Shown here piece by piece: positions 15,837 through 22,354 of a stretch of 34,940 nucleotides of DNA; within the stretch, counting starts at the first letter, position 1; every line of letters starts with the position of its first letter. The stretch is from JARIHC01 sp035546975 (GTDB lineage Bacteria; Patescibacteriota; Saccharimonadia; Saccharimonadales; UBA4665). The stretch is taken from positions 1-34,940 of the forward strand of contig DASZVS010000011.1 of assembly GCA_035546975.1 (NCBI GenBank), written 5' to 3'. The notes beneath the pieces were generated by a model. The model saw only the letters and a list, made by a program, of their open reading frames with translations. It was not told the DNA's origin and searched no databases. A program made the translations under genes and the position numbers.

Positions 15837-16164
15837 ATTGGTACCCTCTTTCTTTTCCCCCGGCTTTCCAGGCCGGGAACACCTCTTAGTTTTTTAATTA
15901 TTTTTAGTTTTTGTTTAGAGCCGGGATTTCTAATCTCTCAAACGAAACCCCTTAGAGCTCTCTACGACTTCGATCCCCTAGCAACCTACGATTCTTGGGG
16001 GATCGAAACCGGAGGGAACCGTCAAATCAATACTCTACGGACTGGTTTCTTAGCTGTATGCAGTTCGAGATGAAAGACGAAGCCCGCAAGTGAGCCGTAC
16101 CAAAGCGTACGGCGAATGCGGCCTGGAGCCTTTCGCTCGAAATGTGCCAGCTATGAAGTCAGTC
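15837..16164 (-). other. Gene-free nrdR-nrdJ spacer with strong inverted repeats
   Basis: 328 bases, no gene. Visible stems: GCCGTAC/GTACGGC, 7 bp, near 16093-16113; CTTCGATCCCC/GGGGATCGAA with an 18-base loop at about 15967-16007; GTTTAGAG paired with CTCTCAAAC; and CCCGGC/GCCGGG (15859-15877) just before the nrdJ Shine-Dalgarno. An AT-rich tract lies at 15887-15917. This may be a structured 5' leader of nrdJ. The conserved cobalamin box and tmRNA motifs are absent. Confidence 0.5.
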
Positions 16165-16641
16165 CTATTCTTTGACGTCTGCCAGATGCTTGCCTTGCCG
16201 CACCAGCGACAACTCCTTTTCGAAGCTGGCGATATCCTTGAAGCGGCGGTAAACGCTCGCAAAACGAACATAAGCCACTTCATTCAGCCGGGCCAATTTA
16301 TCCATAACCAGCTCTCCAACTTTGGACGAACTGATCTCCGGATCGTCGCATGTATAGAGATCGTGCTCAACGCTGGTGACCAGATCTTCCAATTGCAAGC
16401 TGGTGACGGGGGTCTTCTCAGACGCCCGGTACAGCCCGGCCATTAACTTATCCCGATTGAACAGTTCGCGCGTGCCATCTTTCTTAACGATGACCAGCTG
16501 CGGCCGTTCAATGCGTTCATAGGTCGTGAAGCGTTGCCCGCAAGCGACACACATGCGGCGGCGGCGGATTGCCTGGCCCTCTGCAACATCGCGAGACTCA
16601 ATAACTTTGATGTCATCGCTATGGCATTGGTTGCATTTCAT
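16165..16641 (-). CDS. nrdR: Transcriptional repressor NrdR
   Basis: 158 residues, normal family length. N-terminal zinc ribbon MKCNQCHSDD...RRRRMCVACGQRFTTYER, then the ATP-cone (VIVKKDGTRELFNRDKLMAGLYRA). NrdR senses ATP/dATP and represses ribonucleotide reductase genes by binding paired NrdR boxes. ATG 16641 has an AGGAGG site six bases away. Two NrdR-box-like sequences lie about 150 bases upstream, so it seems autoregulated, with nrdJ downstream in the same direction. Confidence 0.96.
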   Translation of the reverse strand: MKCNQCHSDDIKVIESRDVAEGQAIRRRRMCVACGQRFTTYERIERPQLVIVKKDGTRELFNRDKLMAGLYRASEKTPVTSLQLEDLVTSVEHDLYTCDDPEISSSKVGELVMDKLARLNEVAYVRFASVYRRFKDIASFEKELSLVRQGKHLADVKE

Positions 16642-16910
16642 GCTGCCTCCTAAGCCTCAATAAGCACTTTATCCAAGAGACTCCAAAACTACTTTTCGTG
16701 CACAAAAGTTATACAGAAATAAGTTGTAAATGTGAGCCTGGTAAGCACTTTTTCGGCTTTATCTTACGCTTAATGTGCTCACACTATATATTTGTTTGAT
16801 TGTTTATTTTCTATATATAGTGCTGTGTGTTCTTAATATACCCCCAGCTATGGTGCTTTGCAAGCATTTAACGCTGTATTATTTAATACAAGGCTTGCTA
16901 GCCAGTAAAA
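16642..16910. other. Intergenic region between ftsZ and nrdR
   Basis: 269 bases without a gene. Besides the NrdR boxes it holds two copies of TAAGCACTTT (about 16659 and 16742) and, next to the ftsZ stop, nested inverted repeats GCAAGC...GCTTGC around TGTATTA/TAATACA (about 16858-16897), likely an RNA hairpin at the ftsZ 3' end. Confidence 0.5.
16781..16823 (-). promoter_or_regulatory. Pair of NrdR boxes upstream of nrdR
   Basis: ACACTATATATTTGTT (16781-16796) and TTTCTATATATAGTGC (16808-16823) match the NrdR consensus acaCwAtATaTwGtgt at about 13 and 12 of 16 positions. They start 27 bp apart; about 31-32 bp is usual. The first overlaps a TATAGT on the minus strand, a plausible -10 for nrdR. 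Confidence 0.65.
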
Positions 16911-18401
16911 CTACTTCTTATCGTCTTCGTCGCTGCTGGATTTGGATGCTTTAGCCGGCTGGTCTTCGTCTTCTGAGCGGTCTTTCGGGCTTTCATTCGA
17001 ATCGTTGGAACCGGCATTATCGTCTGCCTCTTCGTCTTTTTCGGCGGCTTTAAGAAGGCCGCTAGAGTCCTCGCCTTGACCGTCATCAGGAACACTTACC
17101 GATTCAATATCGTCATCTAAGTTCGTATGGGCCTTGCGGCGGCGCCCCAAACGGCGTAAGAAGGAAGGCTTCTCTAAGTCTTCTTCCATGCCATGCCCGA
17201 CAATAGCCTGGCTCTCTGGCTCTTCCTCTGCTTCACTATGAGCCGCCTCGTCATCATGCATAGCCCATATATTAGGCATATCCGTATCGTCGTGTTTATG
17301 GAAGTCCTGTTCGGGTTCGGCGGCATCGTCATTAAGGCTCATATCGAGCTCGGCCAAAGCCTTCTCATCTTGCTTAGAGGTCCGGTCAGTATTGGTCAGC
17401 TTGGGTGTGGCTGACGGCGTGCGGGCGCGTTCCTTGGAGAAATATGAAGCATCGAAGCCGGTAGCGACTACCGTGATGATGACTTCCCCGTCCAATTCAG
17501 GGTTGATGGTAGCGCCAAAAATTATATTGGCATCGGGATCAGCAGCTGTAGTAATTGCTTCTGCGGCCGCATTAATCTCATGCATAGCCAGGTCATTGCC
17601 GCCGATAACGTTGAAGAGGATGCCGCGGGCGCCATCGATAGATACTTCCAAAAGCGGCGACTCTATCGCCTGCTGGGCAGCAGCAACTGCACGGTTCTCG
17701 CCATTTGCCCGGCCGATACCCATAAGGGCGGAGCCGGCCTTAACCATGACGGATTTGACGTCGGCGAAGTCGAGGTTAATAAGCCCGTGGACCGTGATAA
17801 GGTCTGATATACCCTGCACGCCTTGGCGCAATACGTCATCGGCAACTTTGAACGCCTCCATAAGCGGCGTGTCTCGGTCAATCGTTTGGAGTAAGCGGTC
17901 ATTCGGGATAACAATGAGGGTATCGACCGCGTCGCGCAGCTTATCAATGGCAGCTTCGGCATTTTTGCGCCGCTTTTCGCCCTCGAAAGCAAATGGCTTA
18001 GTAGCAAAACCAACGACCAGTATGCCAAGATCGGTAGCTGTTTGTGCGACGATGTGGCCAGCGCCGCTGCCAGTACCGCCGCCGGCGCCAATAGTAACGA
18101 AGACCATGTCGGCGCCAGTCAATGCCTGGCGGATTTCCTCGCGGGATTCTTCGGCAGCTTTTTCGCCGACTGCCGGGTCGGCGCCAGCGCCGAGGCCGCG
18201 GGTAGCGTCTTTGCCGATATGGATTTTCTTGTGGGCTTTGGAGTGATGCAATGCCTGGGCGTCAGTATTAATGGCGATAAATTCTACGTTCTCAATGCCG
18301 GCTTCAACCATCCGGTTAATGGCTGCTCCTCCGGCGCCTCCGACACCGACAACTCTAATCTGTGCGAATGTTTCGATGGCTGGCTCCACGACTTCTGGCA
18401 T
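16911..18401 (-). CDS. ftsZ: Cell division protein FtsZ with long acidic C-terminal extension
   Basis: 496 residues from ATG 18401. Tubulin-like GTPase forming the division ring. GTP-binding IRVVGVGGAGGAAINRM, tubulin signature GAGGGTGSGAG (about 106-116), NPELDGEVIITVVATGF. The usual C-terminal peptide that binds FtsA appears as EKPSFLRR (about 410-417), but instead of ending the protein it is followed by RRRK and about 79 residues dominated by Asp, Glu and Ser. Start: ATG 18401 has GGGAG four to five bases upstream and typical start MPEVVEPAIETFAQIRVVG; the frame extends to 18470 but that overlaps the promoter. ftsA lies upstream. Confidence 0.96.
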   Translation of the reverse strand: MPEVVEPAIETFAQIRVVGVGGAGGAAINRMVEAGIENVEFIAINTDAQALHHSKAHKKIHIGKDATRGLGAGADPAVGEKAAEESREEIRQALTGADMVFVTIGAGGGTGSGAGHIVAQTATDLGILVVGFATKPFAFEGEKRRKNAEAAIDKLRDAVDTLIVIPNDRLLQTIDRDTPLMEAFKVADDVLRQGVQGISDLITVHGLINLDFADVKSVMVKAGSALMGIGRANGENRAVAAAQQAIESPLLEVSIDGARGILFNVIGGNDLAMHEINAAAEAITTAADPDANIIFGATINPELDGEVIITVVATGFDASYFSKERARTPSATPKLTNTDRTSKQDEKALAELDMSLNDDAAEPEQDFHKHDDTDMPNIWAMHDDEAAHSEAEEEPESQAIVGHGMEEDLEKPSFLRRLGRRRKAHTNLDDDIESVSVPDDGQGEDSSGLLKAAEKDEEADDNAGSNDSNESPKDRSEDEDQPAKASKSSSDEDDKK

Positions 18402-18438
18402 ATTACTCCCCTTACTCCCTCTACCTTTTATTGGTTGT

Positions 18439-18467
18439 AGTATACCCGAGACAAGGGGCAAGTTCAA
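18439..18467 (-). promoter_or_regulatory. ftsZ promoter
   Basis: Minus strand TTGAAC (18467-18462), 17 bases, TATACT (18444-18439); leader about 30 bases with the Shine-Dalgarno GGGAG. Confidence 0.8.
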
Positions 18468-18593
18468 CAAATTTGAACAGGGTTTTTTGCCATGATTTTC
18501 ACGGATTTCCAGGGAGCCAAATTATGTGCGCATTGCGTGTTCGCGGTCCGCTGCCGCAGCCTAGGCATGACCGTTTTTGTGTTCGGCGAACAT

Positions 18594-19832
18594 CTAGCGT
18601 TTGAAGCGGCCGAGAAAGCCGTCAAGAATTGCGCGGGCATTCTTGCCGCCGGCACCACCGCGTTCGTGGCTAGGCGGAAGTGAGGGTAATAAAAGCATGT
18701 CCAGAAGCATAAGGCCGACAACCGTGATGTAATCCTGGCGCTCAACGGTATCGACGAGGCCGCCAATATTATGAAGTTTGCCAATGCGGGCGGGCAGCTG
18801 CAATTTATCGCGGGCAAATTCGTCCAGGCCGGGTAGCTTGGATACGCCGCCGGTCAACACGACGCCGCCTGGCAGTTTGCCCGCTCGCTTAATCTTCTGC
18901 AACTCTTTATTTACGTAATCAAATAGCTCGTCCACGCGCGCTTCGACAACCATCGTAATCTCTTCGAAGTCAAAACTATGCGTCTTGGTGCCGATCTTAA
19001 TGGTAGCGGTCGTCTTTTTGACGCTATCGCGTAAGTTAGCGTGCTCCAGTTTTACCTTCTCGGCCACATCGATATCTGTCTTGAGGCCGATTGCCAGGTC
19101 GTTGGTGATGTGCTGGCCGCCGATCGGCAAAACCGCGACATGCTGTACTTCTCCGTCTTCAAATACAATCAAATTCGTCGTGCCGGCGCCGATATCCAAG
19201 AGTACTGTGCCGGCCTCGCGCTGTTGGCGCGTTAGCACTGCCTCCGCGGCAGCTAGGCCCGATACCGTATGGTGCGTCGGCGCAATTTCCGCCTTTTCCA
19301 ATACCTGGTCCAAGTTGCGCAAATTAGGCGAAGCAGCCGTAACGATATGCGCGTCCACTTCGAGCCGGACGCCGTGCATACCAACTGGGTCTTTGATGTT
19401 TTTTTGCCCATCCAGGCTGTAATTCTTAGCAAAAAACTGAATGATTTCCCTGTTGGCCGGCAAGCTGACAATGGTAGCAGCCTCTTCTACGCGCAGACGG
19501 TCTTCAGGGGTAATTTCGCGATTTGCCGCACTAATGGCGATAACGCCTTCGGAATCGATGCCTGTGACATGCGAACCGTTAACATTTACCGTGGCATGCT
19601 TAATTTGCATGCCCGAGATACGCTCCGCTTCCGTAACGGCTTTCACAACGGCATCCGCCACATCATCTACGTGGACTATTGCGCCGCGGCGCATGCCCTG
19701 GTTTGGGGCTTCGCCGTGGCCGATGATCGACGGCATATTGCCGCCGTGCGGATCGAGCATACCTACCACGCAGCGGACGTGGTTAGTTCCTATATCAAGG
19801 CCGACAAAATGTTCTTGGTTTTGATTCTGCAT
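18594..19832 (-). CDS. ftsA: Cell division protein FtsA
   Basis: 412 residues. Actin-like membrane tether of FtsZ. Phosphate-1 FVGLDIGTNHVRCVVG, phosphate-2 VLLDIGAGTTNLIVFEDG, the SHS2-type 1C region between, adenosine motif VVLTGGVSKLPGL, and a C-terminal amphipathic helix ILDGFLGRFKR that binds the membrane. The penultimate loop is Gly-rich. Own promoter TTGCGG (19890-19885), 18 bases, TATACT (19866-19861). ftsZ follows with its own promoter about 130 bases later. Between them a 13-bp palindrome TGTTCGGCGAACA sits at 18580-18592. Confidence 0.95.
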   Translation of the reverse strand: MQNQNQEHFVGLDIGTNHVRCVVGMLDPHGGNMPSIIGHGEAPNQGMRRGAIVHVDDVADAVVKAVTEAERISGMQIKHATVNVNGSHVTGIDSEGVIAISAANREITPEDRLRVEEAATIVSLPANREIIQFFAKNYSLDGQKNIKDPVGMHGVRLEVDAHIVTAASPNLRNLDQVLEKAEIAPTHHTVSGLAAAEAVLTRQQREAGTVLLDIGAGTTNLIVFEDGEVQHVAVLPIGGQHITNDLAIGLKTDIDVAEKVKLEHANLRDSVKKTTATIKIGTKTHSFDFEEITMVVEARVDELFDYVNKELQKIKRAGKLPGGVVLTGGVSKLPGLDEFARDKLQLPARIGKLHNIGGLVDTVERQDYITVVGLMLLDMLLLPSLPPSHERGGAGGKNARAILDGFLGRFKR

Positions 19833-19860
19833 CGTAAGAAGGTCTTTATACCTTACCGCC

Positions 19861-19890
19861 AGTATACCGCTATTGTTTGATTTACCGCAA
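19861..19890 (-). promoter_or_regulatory. ftsA promoter
   Basis: Minus strand TTGCGG, 18-base spacer, TATACT; a second possible -10 TATAAA lies closer to the ATG. No clear Shine-Dalgarno before ATG 19832. Confidence 0.6.
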
Positions 19891-19907
19891 GCGCTAGCAG
19901 ATGGCGC

Positions 19908-20663
19908 TTAGACTTTAGTCAGGATTTCGGCGCCGTTTTCGGTAATGAGCACAGTGTGTTCAAAGTGAGCCGCCCATTTGCCGTCGAGCGTCTTCACCGT
20001 CCAGCCGTCATCGGCAATATACACCTGGTCCGTTCCGAGCGTAACCATCGGTTCGATCGCAATAGTCATGCCTTTTTCAAGCCATGGCCCGGTGTCCGGG
20101 CGGCCGTAGTTCGGGATATTAGGGTCTTCATGCACATGGTGTCCAACGCCGTGGCCTACCAAATCGCGGACAATGCCATACGGAAACTGTTTAAGATATG
20201 CTTCGATAGCCGAGCCGATATCACCGGTGCGGACGCCGTCATGAACGGCACTGATTCCGGCTTCGAGCGCTTTTTCGGTCCGCTTAAGCAAATCGGGGTG
20301 GCCTTTTTGCTTCGGCTTGCCGACTATCAAGCTAATGGCCGAATCCGTAATCATGCTGTTATACGTAACGCCAAAATCAAGGCCGACGATGTCGCCTTCT
20401 TGCACGATAGTTTCCGCGTTCGGGATACCATGCACCACCTCGTCATTCAACGAAATACATATCACATCCGGAAAGCCCTGGTAGCCCAGAAAGCTCGGCT
20501 CGCCGCCAAGCGCTTTTAACTCGGTCGCCGCCAAATCAGCCAGCTCTTGGGTTGAAAGACCCGGTTGGACCTTGGGCTTGAGAAAGGCCAAAACACTGGC
20601 CAGCATGCGGCCGCTTTCACGCATGTCTTTAATTTCACTGGCGGTTTTTACTTTGGTCTGCAT
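19908..20663 (-). CDS. map: Methionine aminopeptidase, type I
   Basis: 251 residues. Removes N-terminal Met from new proteins after deformylation. Metal ligands are in GDIVGLDFGVTYNSMITDSA (two Asp), GHGVGHHVHEDPNIPNYG (His), MTIAIEPMVTLG (Glu) and the last Glu in FEHTVLITENGAEILTKV; conserved His in DEVVHGIPN. Family length is standard, with no N-terminal extension. Lies 15 bases behind adk in an rpsU-yqeY-adk-map operon; def and fmt, the deformylase and formyltransferase of the same pathway, are 5 kb away. Confidence 0.96.
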   Translation of the reverse strand: MQTKVKTASEIKDMRESGRMLASVLAFLKPKVQPGLSTQELADLAATELKALGGEPSFLGYQGFPDVICISLNDEVVHGIPNAETIVQEGDIVGLDFGVTYNSMITDSAISLIVGKPKQKGHPDLLKRTEKALEAGISAVHDGVRTGDIGSAIEAYLKQFPYGIVRDLVGHGVGHHVHEDPNIPNYGRPDTGPWLEKGMTIAIEPMVTLGTDQVYIADDGWTVKTLDGKWAAHFEHTVLITENGAEILTKV

Positions 20664-20677
20664 ACCGGTCCGCTTCT

Positions 20678-21214
20678 CTAGCCGTGGTTAATATACTTCA
20701 AGATATTGTCATGCACGGCCATCGGCTCTTGGTCTGCATTAATATCATATACGTCGATACCAGCCTGTTTGAAATAATCGATAATCGGCATGGTTACTTT
20801 TTCGTATTCATCAAAGCGTTTCTTGATGGCAGCCTCGGTATCATCTTGGCGGCCGCGTTTGAGCAGGCGCTCTTTGACTACTGCCGGCGAAGCTGTCAGA
20901 TTAAAGATGGCTGTTAGGTTGAACCGCCCGTTGCGGACTTGATCAAGCAGCCAATCCGCCTGGACTCTCGTCCGGGGAAAACCGTCGAGCAAAAATTCTT
21001 TGTCGGTATCGATCATTTTGAGCGTCTTATCAACGAGTTCGATTACCTCTTCGTCGCTCAGCAGCTTGCCTTCGAGCATCTGCTGGCGCCGTTTGCCAGT
21101 CACCAATACCCGGAATAGTTCTCCCGTGGAAATCCACGCATAGCCGTGTTCATCGGCAAACAGCCGCCCTTGCATACTTTTGCCTGCACCGGCCACACCC
21201 ATCAATATGATCAT
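20678..21214 (-). CDS. adk: Adenylate kinase, short form
   Basis: 178 residues. Interconverts ATP, AMP and ADP. P-loop GVAGAGKSMQG, AMP site STGELFR, FLLDGFPRTRVQADWL, and the R-x-DD region RGRQDDTEAAIKKRFDEY. The LID is the short kind: the zinc/long LID insert of about 30 residues present in E. coli Adk is missing, which explains the length. ATG overlaps the yqeY stop by four bases (ATGA), implying coupling; map follows after 15 bases. Confidence 0.92.
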   Translation of the reverse strand: MIILMGVAGAGKSMQGRLFADEHGYAWISTGELFRVLVTGKRRQQMLEGKLLSDEEVIELVDKTLKMIDTDKEFLLDGFPRTRVQADWLLDQVRNGRFNLTAIFNLTASPAVVKERLLKRGRQDDTEAAIKKRFDEYEKVTMPIIDYFKQAGIDVYDINADQEPMAVHDNILKYINHG

Positions 21215-21663
21215 ATGCCTAGTTTCTCCTTTACTATCCGGGCGACTACCGCACCATCCGCAGCGGCGCCCGCTTTTTGTTTTACCTGTCCTATTACTTG
21301 GCCCATAGCCTGCTGACCCGTGGCACCCGTTTGCGCAATAACATCGTCAACCATTGCGGCAATTTCTTCTTCGCTCAACTGTTCCGGTAAATATGCTTCG
21401 ATAATTTTTTTCTCACTAAGTTCGGCATCAGCACGCCCCTGATCGCCGCCTTGTACATACAAATCGGCGCTTTCCTGGCGTTTTTTTGCCTCTTTACTCA
21501 AGGTAGCGAGCACTTCGTCGTCACTCAAGCCGCTTTCACGCTTGCCTTTGGCGACCTTTTCATTCAAAAGCACGCTCTTAAGACCGCGGAGCGTGGTAAC
21601 TTTCTGGGAATCCCTAGCTAGCAGGGCTGCTTTGAGGTCCTGCTCGATTCTTTCTTCCAGCAT
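21211..21663 (-). CDS. yqeY: GatB/YqeY domain protein
   Basis: 150 residues. Start LEERIEQDLKAALLARDSQKVTTLRGLKSVLLNEKVAKG and the C-terminal helical GatB-like tail (YLPEQLSEEEIAAMVDDVIAQTGATGQQAMGQVIGQVKQK...GAVVARIVKEKLG) are typical of YqeY. The domain resembles the tRNA-binding tail of amidotransferase GatB; function unproven. It follows rpsU by four bases and overlaps adk by four, a conserved rpsU-yqeY order known from many bacteria. Confidence 0.92.
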   Translation of the reverse strand: MLEERIEQDLKAALLARDSQKVTTLRGLKSVLLNEKVAKGKRESGLSDDEVLATLSKEAKKRQESADLYVQGGDQGRADAELSEKKIIEAYLPEQLSEEEIAAMVDDVIAQTGATGQQAMGQVIGQVKQKAGAAADGAVVARIVKEKLGI

Positions 21664-21667
21664 CTAT

Positions 21668-21883
21668 CTAGCGTTGTCCCAATTTGATTTTTTTCGCTTT
21701 GAGCGCTTTGCGTTCTTGCCTGACAATCGCCTTCTTACGGCGGTCTGCTTTGCTCTGCGGCTTCTGGAAAAATTGGTTCTGCTTAACTGTGGCCAAAGCG
21801 CCAGACTGCTGCACCTTGCGGTTAAAGCGGCGCAGTAAATTCTCTGTCGACTCCTTGGCGTCTTTGCGTGTAACTTGTATCAT
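21668..21883 (-). CDS. rpsU: 30S ribosomal protein bS21
   Basis: 71 residues from ATG 21883: MIQVTRKDAKESTENLLRRFNRKVQQSG, then a basic C-terminus (KADRRKKAIVRQERKALKAKK). bS21 sits near the anti-Shine-Dalgarno end of 16S rRNA. The frame also has TTG at 21889, but TACAAT ends eight bases before 21883, so the message starts about there and is leaderless. A leaderless mRNA for the protein that helps Shine-Dalgarno recognition is notable. First gene of the operon with yqeY, adk and map. Confidence 0.93.
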   Translation of the reverse strand: MIQVTRKDAKESTENLLRRFNRKVQQSGALATVKQNQFFQKPQSKADRRKKAIVRQERKALKAKKIKLGQR

Positions 21884-21891
21884 CGGCAATT

Positions 21892-21920
21892 ATTGTAGCG
21901 AACAGGGGTATTTTTTGCAA
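21892..21920 (-). promoter_or_regulatory. rpsU operon promoter, leaderless
   Basis: Minus strand TTGCAA (21920-21915), 17 bases, TACAAT (21897-21892), then eight bases to ATG 21883. Confidence 0.75.
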
Positions 21921-21925
21921 GCAAT

Positions 21926-22216
21926 TTAGCCAGTTACACGTTTTTGCTGGGCTGAGCGTTGTGATTTCAACACTATACTTTGTAGCTCGCGGAAGATTGG
22001 AAACTGCTTATTCGCGGAATACACTTTCGTGTTACCTTGGCGCTCGCTCGTCAAGAAACCAACCTTTTCCAAACGCTTCAGTTCGCGCTGAATATTGCCG
22101 GCATCTTCTTTGATAAGTTTAGCTAACCCCCGTACATGGGTCTTGAAATCAGGGTACTTAGCATAAATCACAATGATTTTGCGGCGCACCCGAGATGTAA
22201 TAAATACGTCTAGCAT
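21926..22216 (-). CDS. Winged-helix transcription regulator
   Basis: 96 residues. SRVRRKIIVIYAKYPDFKTHVRGLAKLIKEDAGNIQRELKRLEKVGFLTSERQGNTKVYSANKQFPIF is an ArsR-like winged helix: helix-turn-helix, then the wing with GNTKVY. No metal-binding cysteines, so not a metal sensor. ATG 22216 has AAGGGG five bases upstream. Promoter TTGCCA (22281-22276), 17 bases, TATACT (22258-22253). It is divergent from priA; two 12-bp direct repeats between the genes are a possible operator. Confidence 0.8.
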   Translation of the reverse strand: MLDVFITSRVRRKIIVIYAKYPDFKTHVRGLAKLIKEDAGNIQRELKRLEKVGFLTSERQGNTKVYSANKQFPIFRELQSIVLKSQRSAQQKRVTG

Positions 22217-22252
22217 ATTCCCCTTATTGTTATCGAAACAACGTTGAGTTTT

Positions 22253-22281
22253 AGTATAATCCCGGATTTTTGCTTTGGCAA
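22253..22281 (-). promoter_or_regulatory. Promoter of the winged-helix regulator
   Basis: Minus strand TTGCCA, 17-base spacer, TATACT; leader about 30 bases including AAGGGG. Confidence 0.7.
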
Positions 22282-22301
22282 GTTTAATGTAAATTTTATA
22301 A

Positions 22302-22335
22302 TTCTAGGCGCCCTTTTGCTATCTTCTAGGCGCCC
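22302..22335. repeat. Two 12-bp direct repeats upstream of priA
   Basis: TTCTAGGCGCCC at 22302-22313 and again at 22324-22335, start-to-start 22 bp (about two helical turns). Each carries the palindrome GGCGCC. The second ends five bases before the priA -10 (TATAAA 22341-22346). Candidate operator for the regulator next door. Confidence 0.6.
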
Positions 22336-22340
22336 GAGCC

Positions 22341-22346
22341 TATAAA
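22341..22346 (+). promoter_or_regulatory. priA -10 box, leaderless
   Basis: TATAAA, eight bases before ATG 22355; no room for a Shine-Dalgarno. Confidence 0.55.
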
Positions 22347-22354
22347 ATAAAACT

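Noticed and set aside
15837..16164. Cobalamin riboswitch or tmRNA upstream of nrdJ
   Set aside because: No cobalamin core box (GCCACTG type), no tmRNA GGATTCGAC start or Ala-rich tag ORF on either strand.
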